From Acidobacterium sp. S8 (GTDB lineage Bacteria; Acidobacteriota; Terriglobia; Terriglobales; Acidobacteriaceae): 64,000 bases of DNA. The notes below the pieces were generated by a model that did no database searches, was not told where the DNA came from, and saw nothing but the letters and a program-made list of their open reading frames with translations. Numbering within the stretch: the first letter of the stretch is position 1; every line of letters begins with the position of its first letter. The position numbers were made by a program, and so were the translations under genes. The DNA lies in NCBI RefSeq assembly GCF_009765985.1, contig NZ_LMUM01000037.1, positions 665,507 to 729,506 of the forward strand. Reading direction: 5' to 3'. Below, piece by piece: positions 51,526 to 59,360 of this stretch.

Positions 51526-52503
51526 TCATGCCGCGATGCGCTGCTTGGCGACCATTTCAGCCTTTGATCCAATGGCCCAGATGAAGCCCAGTAGTTCACG
51601 GGCAACTGCCGTGACGATCTTCCTCTGGTCCTTGCCGGCTGCACCCAGTTTCATATACCGGTTGTGCAGCCGGTGTTGTGCCTTCCACGCAATCTCTTTC
51701 GCCTCTTGGGAGATGCTCTCCTGTCGTCTGCGCAATCCGTACCAGATACAGGGTGGACGACGATAGCTCCATGCGGCTTCGACGACGATTCGTCGCAGGT
51801 GTGCGTCGCCGGTCTTGGTGATGCTGCCACGCCTCGTTCGCCTACCACTGGAATCCTCGCTGGGCACAACTCCGCAATAGCCCATCAGTTGTCGGGCACT
51901 GTCGAAGCGGGATACCTGGCCCAGCTCGGCAGCAATGGTCACAGCCGAGATATCTGCGATACCGCGCAGTGCTTGCAGATCGTTGATGACCTGCTGTAGT
52001 GCGGGCGAGGCCAGCTTGACTGCCTCCGTAATGGCCTGCTCCAGACGCGCTACCCGTTCGCGCGTGGACTCCTGAGCGATCTGTGTGAAGCGTAGCTGCG
52101 CGACCCAGATGAGGTGAGGGCGCGTCCATGGTCTCACTCCGGACGGCGGACGCTGGCCTGAGCGCAACAGAAACTTGCTCAACCGATGTCGTGCCCGCAT
52201 CTGATCCTGCTTGACTGCTTCGCGAGCTCGCACCAGATCGCGCAATGCCTCGGAACCTTCATCCGGAACCCACACTGCCGTTAGATCTTCGGATCGATAG
52301 CAACGAGCCAGCTTTTCCGCATCGCGTCGATCTGTCTTCACTCGATACAGGGTCCAGCCGGTGGCTGCGTTGCCTACTCCCGATCGCGCGTAAGGGAGAG
52401 GCATACGAGCCAGCTTTGGCCGATCGAGAGTGGAAAGTGGCACTATGTGGTTTCCTGTGCCGAGTGAGGCGGTATGTAGCCACACTGCGATAATACGGCC
52501 CAA
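51526..52503 (-). mobile_element. IS110-family transposase, N-terminus damaged
   Basis: The 325-residue frame carries the IS110 (DEDD) pattern from RVKTDRRDAEKLARCYRSEDL onward, then VRAREAVKQDQMRARHRLSKFLLR, and the C-terminal transposase_20 domain (LRGIADISAVTIAAELG, FDSARQLMGYCGVVPSEDSSG, GDAHLRRIVVEAAWSYR). The first 50 residues do not match the family: the RuvC-like beta strand with the first catalytic Asp is absent, so the N-terminus is rearranged or frameshifted. The element is probably inactive. IS110 members move without inverted repeats by a bridge-RNA mechanism, and the flanking non-coding sequence would be where that RNA was encoded; I could not define it. Confidence 0.82.
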
Positions 52504-53155
52504 AGCGAGTCAGAAGCGGTGTGCCTGGCCAAAGATACTCAACGGGGAGACTCCCATTAATCCAAGTGAGCATCGATGTACGGGCTTCGATTATCCCGCT
52601 TCGCATTCAATTGACAATTGGCGCGAAATCGCCAATGCACTCATCGACGATCAGATTAGACTCATCATGGCGGCTTATGTTTCCGCAAGTTTAGAGATGT
52701 CCTGCACGCCGTTCCCAGGTTGCGGGCTCAGACTTCTGTCTTGCGACTCATCAATTACAGCAAGGTACGCTAGGTGAAGAAATCTCGGAATTCGCATTGC
52801 TCGATGATTGCTATTGCAATCAATTGCAATCGCAGCTCGATGGTTGTTTGCAATTAGCTGTAGAAGTGCTTCTTCCGAATCAATACAGAATTCTTGGATC
52901 TGCTCGAACCGGAGCGGAGTCGAAGCATAAACCTCATCGGCAATTAATCAAACCGATAGTGAACCCGCCTTGATGGGGGCTTTTTTCGCGCTCCAGCGAT
53001 GCCCTGAAGAGCATTCCAAATCGAGCTTAGTGGAAGCTCCCAAGTAGGTCTGGAAAGACGTTGTCCTCCGTGTGTTGCTGCGAGTGCAACAACATCATCA
53101 AGGTTACGCCGACGGCCTCCGCTCTGCGGCAGATCCATAGGTTACGGATCTCGCG
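52504..53155. other. gene-free stretch with ATTGCAAT repeats
   Basis: No convincing reading frame. ATTGCAAT occurs at 52813-52820 and 52823-52830 (ten bases apart) and TTTGCAAT at 52847-52854. A C/G stem with one mismatch followed by TTTTTT lies near 52970-52986 and could be a weak plus-strand terminator. Part may be the IS110 upstream non-coding end. Confidence 0.4.
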
Positions 53156-54433
53156 TCACCAGGCGGTGCGCAGCACCATCCCGCTAGTCTCTTCCTGCAC
53201 CATGCCCACGGCTCCTTGCTGAGAGAGTAGTAGCGATCCGAACGCATGGTCGTCGACATGGTCGTCGAGAAGGATTCGGTTGTCCTGGCGGTGGGCCGGT
53301 GTCAGCACGGACTCCAGATTGCCGGCGTCATCTACCCGGAACAAAGTAACACGATCCCAACTTTGGGATGGTTCCGACGGTCCCGGCGAGTAAATCGCCG
53401 GCCCTTTGTCTTCCGGACGGGTGAAGCGCAGGACTGCGTAGTTGGCGTCGGAGTCGCGGCGGAAAATCTGGAGCTTCACGTCCCTGTTGCCAACCACGAC
53501 GCGTGTTGACTCCGTCTTTGCCGGCGTATGGTCGAACTGAATGGTCCCTCGCGAGAGCGAGCGCGCAGTATTGGCATTCGTCGCCTCGCGGCTGGGCCAG
53601 ACCAGCAAGTCACGGGCGTCTTCCACCAAGGACGCTTCTCCAGTTTGTATGGCTGCGGCGACATCGGCGTCATACTTCCACGGCTCGACCATCTCGCCGA
53701 TGAGCACAAACCTGTCTGCGGAGATTCGAAATCCCAGACCGCGCACCGCGACGTCCACGCGCTGATTATTCGGCAACCGCAGCGCGTACCTGGATTCCGC
53801 AACCACAAGGGTGGGAATGTAGCGCGTCCGCATCTCCGACTCCCAGGCCCTCTGCGACTGTCGCAGCAAGTTCAAGGGGGAGCCGCCCAGGTCGAGGGCA
53901 ATCTGCGCCGCGCCCAGCGTGGCGAGCGCGGCCGCCTGCCCTACGACGCCACCGGGAATCTCCATCGGGATCGTCACCTTGACGGGCACGTCGACGTGAG
54001 CGACGCCGCCCAGGATTCGTTCCAGACCCAGGCCCAGGTCGACCCGGGCATTTCCTTCGACTACCGCCTTCTGATCGCGCACCACCTCCTCCAGCGGTTC
54101 CAGCGAATCGAGATCGCGAAAGTATATCGTCAGCGGGATCGGCGGCAGGGTCAAAGAGTCGCCTTTGTCCAGCGTCAGAGATTGCCGCAGCGGACTGAGG
54201 TAAACGGGGAGGCGCCCGAGGCGCATGTGTGCGAAGCGAACTTGTTTGATCTTTAGGCTTCGGGTCGAAGTGACATGGCTTTGTACATCGAAGCGGAAGC
54301 GGTCGGAACTTACATCCGCGAGGGTCACCGTATCGATAGAAACCTCGACTGGCCGGGTCTGTGGGCCGGGCAGTTGACTCGCCATCGCCGTTCCAGCCAG
54401 CGCCACCATGGTCATCAAGGATTTCGATAACAC
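53156..54433 (-). CDS. secreted LEA14-like hypothetical protein
   Basis: The 425-residue protein has a signal peptide (SLMTMVALAGTAMASQ) and a beta-rich body. Residues 28-125 (VSIDTVTLADVSSDRFRFDV to LTLPPIPLTIYFRDL) resemble a water-stress/LEA-2 type immunoglobulin-like domain, followed by an Ala/Leu helix and a second beta domain. The likely start is GTG 54433, although ATG 54415 is possible; neither has an ideal ribosome site. It diverges from the kinase-CsgG operon across 372 bases and may belong to the same envelope system. No catalytic motif is seen, so the function is unknown. Confidence 0.65.
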   Translation of the reverse strand: MLSKSLMTMVALAGTAMASQLPGPQTRPVEVSIDTVTLADVSSDRFRFDVQSHVTSTRSLKIKQVRFAHMRLGRLPVYLSPLRQSLTLDKGDSLTLPPIPLTIYFRDLDSLEPLEEVVRDQKAVVEGNARVDLGLGLERILGGVAHVDVPVKVTIPMEIPGGVVGQAAALATLGAAQIALDLGGSPLNLLRQSQRAWESEMRTRYIPTLVVAESRYALRLPNNQRVDVAVRGLGFRISADRFVLIGEMVEPWKYDADVAAAIQTGEASLVEDARDLLVWPSREATNANTARSLSRGTIQFDHTPAKTESTRVVVGNRDVKLQIFRRDSDANYAVLRFTRPEDKGPAIYSPGPSEPSQSWDRVTLFRVDDAGNLESVLTPAHRQDNRILLDDHVDDHAFGSLLLSQQGAVGMVQEETSGMVLRTAW

Positions 54434-54458
54434 CTTCAGATTTGCGTGTCCATTTCTC

Positions 54459-54485
54459 CCCCCAACCGATGGGAACGGTTGGGGG
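54459..54485. promoter_or_regulatory. perfect ten-base-pair inverted repeat in the leader of the LEA-like gene
   Basis: CCCCCAACCG (54459-54468) and CGGTTGGGGG (54476-54485) pair perfectly around a seven-base loop, 26 bases before the minus-strand start at 54433. It could be a leader hairpin of that gene or a protein-binding palindrome. There is no poly-T, so a terminator is unlikely. Confidence 0.5.
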
Positions 54486-54727
54486 TATGCAGAGATAAGC
54501 GGGGTGCTAATCAGAGTATCGCAAGCCGGGCAAGGCTCAATCGCTCACGCTCGTGTGCCTTGTATTCAGAGGTCGGCGTGATTGCCGAAGGATAGCATAG
54601 GGCGAAAGATAAGTACGCACCGGATTGCCGGAAAATCCACCAAGATATTGTTGTCCTCGCATGGAAATAAGGGCTATACTTTGTCGAACTACCGGGCGGT
54701 AAGTCCCGCATCGACTGAAGCGCGCTT

Positions 54728-54789
54728 CTTAAGCCCGGAATCCTCTCCCCAAATTTAAGAGCCGGAATCTAGTTTAAGAACCGGAATCC
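54728..54789 (+). promoter_or_regulatory. three degenerate direct repeats before the kinase gene
   Basis: CTTAAGCCCGGAATCC (54728-54743), TTTAAGAGCCGGAATCT (54754-54770) and TTTAAGAACCGGAATCC (54773-54789) share TTAAGN-CCGGAATC. The last two are in tandem with a 19-base period and end 16 bases before ATG 54806. They may be binding sites of a transcription factor controlling the kinase-CsgG operon. Confidence 0.45.
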
Positions 54790-54805
54790 AGAGGCGGCCG
54801 CCAGC

Positions 54806-56230
54806 ATGGGATTGGAAGTAGGCCAAAACGTCGGCGATTACGAGATTTTAGGCGTGCTCGGCACTGGTGGAATGGGGGAAGTCTACCGGGTCCGGAATAC
54901 GCTTTCCGATCGTATTGAGGCGATGAAGGTCCTTTTACCTGATCTCACCGCCGAACCCGAAACAGCGGCGCGCTTCATGGCTGAGATCCGGATTCTCGCC
55001 GCCTTTAGCTATCCTAATATCGCGCGGCCCCGCACGGCTTTCCACCTCGATAACCAGCTGGTGATGATGATGGAGCTGGTCGAGGGTCAGACTGTTGAAT
55101 ATAAAGTAAAACGGGGTCGCATCCCGCAGCACGAAGCGCTGGGTCATGTGCTGCAGCTTCTTTCTGCTTTGAGCTACGCCCACGCGAGGGGTGTTGTCCA
55201 TCGCGACATCAAGCCGGCCAACCTGATGGTAACGCCGTTGGGGGTGGTGAAGCTAATGGATTTCGGCATTGCAAAGTCCGAGATCCAGGCTCGGCTTACG
55301 CGCCCCGGGACCACTGTCGGATCACTGCATTACATGTCTCCGGAGCAGATGCGTGGCGGCACCGTGGACCCAAGGTCGGATCTATACTCGGTCGGCGTCC
55401 TGCTGTACGAGCTGTTGACTGGGCGGCGTCCCTTTGAATCCAACGGCGTCTACAGCATTGTTCACATGCAGCTCAACATGGCGCCGCAGTCGCCGATCGA
55501 AATCAATCCCCTCATTTCGAGGCCTTTAAACAATCTGATTTTGCAGTCGCTTGCCAAAGATCCGGCTGGGCGCTTCCAATCCGCCGAAGCCTTCGCCAAG
55601 GCGCTGCGGGCTTTGACCGCCCATCGGCCTGAGCCAAAACCGATGGGGTTTCCCCGAGCTGCCGCGCCAAATCCTTCAGGCCTCGCTCGTCCGATCGCCC
55701 CTCGATCCTCATCACCAGGGCGAGCCGCCGCTATTTTGGTTGCACCAGTTTCGTCTCCGGCAGCGAGAGCCGCTCCCCAGTCCGCACCGCAGCTACCCAA
55801 CCTGCCGTCCTTCTGGAACCGCATAGGCTGGGTTGGGGTCGGAGCGTTCGCTGTGATCGTAATTGCTGGAGCCGCAGTCGAGCTTCCTCTGTTGCTGAAA
55901 ACGGGTGCGCCGGCGGACGACGGATCGAGCGTTCGCGCCTCAACCGCCGCACCAACGTCGGCCGACGCTGCCGACCGCGACTATACACAGGCCCGCGAAC
56001 AGGAGCTTCAACTGGAATCGAGGGCAAGCGCCGTTCGTGCCAAGCTCGCTCGCCATTCGGCAACTGGTAGAGGGGCGCGACCGGAAATGGATCGAGAATA
56101 CACTCAAATGCATTCCCATCTTCAAGCCGCCGAGGACGACCTGAAAATCAGGAATATAGTTGCTTCACGCACGGAGATGGAAAAGGCGCAAAACGATATA
56201 TGGGCCCTTGAATCAAAACTCAGTCAATAG
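54806..56230 (+). CDS. transmembrane Ser/Thr protein kinase (PknB type)
   Basis: The 474-residue protein has a complete Hanks-type kinase domain at about 10-270: Gly-rich loop LGTGGMGEVYRV, ATP-anchoring Lys in AMKVLLPDL, catalytic HRDIKPANLM, metal-binding DFGIAKSE, and activation loop TTVGSLHYMSPEQMRGG. A Pro/Ala/Ser-rich juxtamembrane linker follows, one membrane helix near residues 340-362, and an external coiled-coil tail (QEQELQLESRASAVRAKLA). It starts the operon with the CsgG-like gene 14 bases on. Its kinase domain is strikingly similar to the kinase at 57455-59083, so the two probably arose by duplication. Likely targets include the FHA-containing transporter nearby. Confidence 0.93.
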   Translation: MGLEVGQNVGDYEILGVLGTGGMGEVYRVRNTLSDRIEAMKVLLPDLTAEPETAARFMAEIRILAAFSYPNIARPRTAFHLDNQLVMMMELVEGQTVEYKVKRGRIPQHEALGHVLQLLSALSYAHARGVVHRDIKPANLMVTPLGVVKLMDFGIAKSEIQARLTRPGTTVGSLHYMSPEQMRGGTVDPRSDLYSVGVLLYELLTGRRPFESNGVYSIVHMQLNMAPQSPIEINPLISRPLNNLILQSLAKDPAGRFQSAEAFAKALRALTAHRPEPKPMGFPRAAAPNPSGLARPIAPRSSSPGRAAAILVAPVSSPAARAAPQSAPQLPNLPSFWNRIGWVGVGAFAVIVIAGAAVELPLLLKTGAPADDGSSVRASTAAPTSADAADRDYTQAREQELQLESRASAVRAKLARHSATGRGARPEMDREYTQMHSHLQAAEDDLKIRNIVASRTEMEKAQNDIWALESKLSQ

Positions 56231-56244
56231 GAGCTGGAAGCTTA

Positions 56245-57255
56245 ATGTTAAATAAGTTCGCAGTTTTTATCCTTGGATTGTTGTTTGCCGTCCTGCCATC
56301 GACTGCGCAAAAACGGAAAGTTACTGTCATGGACTTTGGCTATGCCACGGTTAGGACGCAGGTCCAGGCCTACTTTGGCACCGACCAGGACATCGGGAAG
56401 GGGATCTCCGACCTGTTGATCGCCCAGCTCGTTGATGGCGGCGACTATCGAGTCATCGAGCGCTCGGCGCTGGACAAGATCATTAAGGAACAGAATTTCT
56501 CCAATAGTGATCGCGCCAATCCGGCCACCGCAGCGAAGATTGGCGGTCTGTTGGGCGTAGACGCCATGATCATTGGTGATATCACCGCTTTCGGCAACGA
56601 TGACAAGCACTATGGCGGTAGTAGCGCCGGCTGTGCCGTCTGGCACGGCTGCGGGGTCGGAGGGCTCGGCATCTCCAAGAAAAAGGTCATCGTCGAAATT
56701 ACGGCCCGTATGGTGGACGTGAATACCGGTGAGATTCTCGCTTCGGTCACCGGCAGGGGCGAAGTAGAGAAGTCCGGAGTAACGGGCGGTGGTGGGGGTG
56801 GTAACGGTTGGAGTGGAGGAGGCGGCCAGTTTGACATGGGCAGCACCAACTTCCAGCAATCCTCAATAGGCCAGGCGACGAAGCAATCGGTCGCCCAGGT
56901 TGCGACGGGTCTTGATTCCAAGGCCAGCCTGATTCCCCCGCCTGCGGCCGCTGCAGCTCCGCCACCCCCGCCACCGCCTCCGCCGTTAGATGGAGTAATT
57001 GCGGATGCCTCAACAGCTGACATCATCCTGAACGTGGGCTCGAAGGACGGCATCAAGATAGGCGATTCGCTTAATGTCGTGCGAGAGGGGAAGGTCATCA
57101 AGGACCCCGTCACCGGCAAAGTTCTGCGTACCATCGAAACTCCGATCGGAACACTGAGTGTTACCAGCGTCGATCCGGATTCTTCCGTTGCGAAGTTTAC
57201 CGGTACCGGCAAACCGCAGGTTGGAGATCACGTCAAGCGGCCGCCAACCTCTTAG
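56245..57255 (+). CDS. CsgG-like secreted protein with FlgT-type C-terminal domain
   Basis: The 336-residue protein has a signal peptide (FAVFILGLLFAVLPSTAQ). A CsgG/curli-assembly domain follows at about 24-180 (VTVMDFGYATVR, GKGISDLLIAQLVDGGDYRV, ALDKIIKEQNFSNSD, VDAMIIGDITAFG), then a Gly-rich linker, a Pro/Ala linker (ten consecutive Pro near residue 240) and a C-terminal flagellar-T-like domain (LNVGSKDGIKIGDSLNVV, KPQVGDHVKR). CsgG proteins form outer-membrane export pores; there is no lipobox Cys after the signal here, so it may be a soluble periplasmic variant. Cotranscribed with the kinase at 14 bases. Role in an envelope export system is inferred. Confidence 0.87.
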   Translation: MLNKFAVFILGLLFAVLPSTAQKRKVTVMDFGYATVRTQVQAYFGTDQDIGKGISDLLIAQLVDGGDYRVIERSALDKIIKEQNFSNSDRANPATAAKIGGLLGVDAMIIGDITAFGNDDKHYGGSSAGCAVWHGCGVGGLGISKKKVIVEITARMVDVNTGEILASVTGRGEVEKSGVTGGGGGGNGWSGGGGQFDMGSTNFQQSSIGQATKQSVAQVATGLDSKASLIPPPAAAAAPPPPPPPPPLDGVIADASTADIILNVGSKDGIKIGDSLNVVREGKVIKDPVTGKVLRTIETPIGTLSVTSVDPDSSVAKFTGTGKPQVGDHVKRPPTS

Positions 57256-57454
57256 AGGTATTTTTACTTCCAGTATCGAGTTTGCAGGAAATCGCGACGG
57301 CGGGTTGCCAGGTATGCATCTGACGTAGGAATGCTATAGATTGCGATTTTTAGAATGCCGGTCATACCAGCGAGGTGTCGCGTGACTCTTCTCTACTGAG
57401 AATGGCCGCGCCACAACCGTCAGACTGGTAAGAAAAATACCCTGCAAAGAGCAC

Positions 57455-59083
57455 TTAGCGGCCCAGAAACTTCTGAAGCTGAGCAATATCAGTTTCTGCC
57501 AAGCCGGCAAAGCGATCGGCACGATCGGCGTCGTGGGCTTCGAGCGCCTTCTGTGCCTTCGACAGATTCAGATTCATGCCCGATTGCTGCGATGACACAT
57601 CCCCTCGCAGCGACATGCCATCCTTTTGCATCTGGCTCTGCATGGTGTTCAGGCTGTTGTTGATGGCGGTGGCGTGAGTTGTATCTGTATCGATCCTCAA
57701 TTCCAGATTGTCGAGTTGCTTCTGGAGCTCGGGACTTATCGTCGTCGCCGAGGTCGGCGTTGCTGGCGGGGGCGTGTATTCAGGTCTTGGCGCGGGTGCC
57801 ATGGCAGGAGCGGCGATAGCCACCTGGGCCTTAACCGCGACCGACGGGTGTGGTGTATTGGGTATCACAGTCGCGGCTGGCTTGGCAGGAACGGCATGTG
57901 CGGTAGTGGCCGGCGCAACATTCGCCGCGCCACCATTGTCCGCGGTCGGTGCACTTGAGGAGGCTCTAGACGATGCATGATGGTTCGCCAGGTAGATAGT
58001 CGGGGCGCCGATCGCGGCCAACCCTAGGATGGCGCCCGAGGCAATAGACACAGCCCTGCGCCCGGAGGCGGCTGGGGGACGATTCGCCAGGGCCGCGGGT
58101 TGCGCGGCCTGCGCGCCCGACGATCCCCTGGTGGCAACCTGCGTCATCTCACGCGCCACGGATGCGGGCGAGATAATCAGCCCCGAGGGGGAACTCTCGA
58201 CCACTGTAGCCATTCGGGCGGAGGGCAGAGCCTCAGTTGCAAATGGCTCCGGCCCGGTTGCGGCCGCGCCTTGCGCTTTGAGCAGCGCGTTGCGAAAATC
58301 ATCGGCAGACTGAAAACGGTCGTTCGGGTCTTTCGCGATGGCGGTCAGAATGATCTCATTCAAGCTGGACGGCAGCCATGGCCGCAGCTCCATTGGGGGC
58401 TTCGGCGACTCCTTGACATGCATCGCCATCAACTCGTAATCACTGGTGGCGTTGAACGGCCGCTGTCCTGTCACAATCTCATAGAGTGAAATGCCGGTGG
58501 AGTAAACATCCGATCGGACGTCCACGGCTTGCCCGGTAATCTGCTCTGGGGACATATAGTTCACCGAACCGAGTGTGGTGCCCGTCTGGGTCATACTGCG
58601 CTCGGATGCTGAACGGGCGATGCCGAAATCCATCAGCTTCACCACATGGTCGGCGGTTAGCATCATGTTGGAAGGCTTGATATCGCGATGAATCACGCCT
58701 TTCCGGTGCGCATAACTCAAGGCAGCTAGTACCTGGCAGATGAAGCTCGTGCCATCTTCCACTGAAACCCGGCCCTGGCCGATCAATTCATCGAGGGTAA
58801 CGCCCTCGACGTACTCCATTATCATCACGAGCTGGTTATCACACGTCAGCGCGGTGCAGAGCGTGGCAATGTTGGGATGATTGAGGCTGGCGAGCAGTTT
58901 GATCTCTCGCAGGAACCGGGCGGCAAGTTCCTGCCGCCCTGCAAGATCGGGAAGCAGCACCTTCATGGCTTCCACACGATCGGAGATCACATTCCGCACC
59001 CGGTAGACCTTGCCCATGCCGCCGCTGCCGAGCACACCCAGGATTTCGTAGTCACCAATCTGCTGGTTGGCCTCTGCGCCCAT
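57455..59083 (-). CDS. transmembrane Ser/Thr protein kinase, paralogue of the 54806 kinase
   Basis: The 542-residue protein shows the same opening as the other kinase (QIGDYEILGVLGSGGMGKVYR, shared EAMKVLLPDL). It has full kinase motifs (HRDIKPSNMM, DFGIARSASE, TTLGSVNYMSPEQITG), a long Ala/Pro/Thr-rich linker, a membrane helix near residues 345-365 (ASGAILGLAAIGAPTIYLA), and a C-terminal coiled coil (LQKQLDNLELRIDTDT). It is convergent with the CsgG-like gene and divergent from the FHA-ABC transporter gene, 277 bases apart. The C-terminal helices (AHDADRADRFAGLAETDIA) could be a sensory or packing part. Phosphorylation of the adjacent transporter is the obvious hypothesis. Confidence 0.93.
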   Translation of the reverse strand: MGAEANQQIGDYEILGVLGSGGMGKVYRVRNVISDRVEAMKVLLPDLAGRQELAARFLREIKLLASLNHPNIATLCTALTCDNQLVMIMEYVEGVTLDELIGQGRVSVEDGTSFICQVLAALSYAHRKGVIHRDIKPSNMMLTADHVVKLMDFGIARSASERSMTQTGTTLGSVNYMSPEQITGQAVDVRSDVYSTGISLYEIVTGQRPFNATSDYELMAMHVKESPKPPMELRPWLPSSLNEIILTAIAKDPNDRFQSADDFRNALLKAQGAAATGPEPFATEALPSARMATVVESSPSGLIISPASVAREMTQVATRGSSGAQAAQPAALANRPPAASGRRAVSIASGAILGLAAIGAPTIYLANHHASSRASSSAPTADNGGAANVAPATTAHAVPAKPAATVIPNTPHPSVAVKAQVAIAAPAMAPAPRPEYTPPPATPTSATTISPELQKQLDNLELRIDTDTTHATAINNSLNTMQSQMQKDGMSLRGDVSSQQSGMNLNLSKAQKALEAHDADRADRFAGLAETDIAQLQKFLGR

Positions 59084-59360
59084 ATTCGTGTCCTCGTAAG
59101 TCTATCCGGGGATATTCGCACCATAGTCCGTTTAGAAGAGATTGCTTCTGCCCGGTGTGGTACTATCTGGCCGATCTTTCGAGTCAATGGGATGGTATCG
59201 CCCCGTTATTGAAAGATCAAGCGCTCTCTCAAGGGTCTTATCTACCCGATTCAATGTATTGGTTACCCCGCAAAATATGAAATTTCGCGGAGTATTGGTT
59301 TGTCTTCGGTCCGGGATGGGATTACCTTGTTATGACCGACGCGGGTAGGATTTCAGTCCA

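Noticed and set aside
53528..54256. A 242-codon plus-strand frame inside the LEA-like gene
   Set aside because: Shadow frame rich in His, Arg and Gln; the minus-strand gene has a signal peptide and regular strands.
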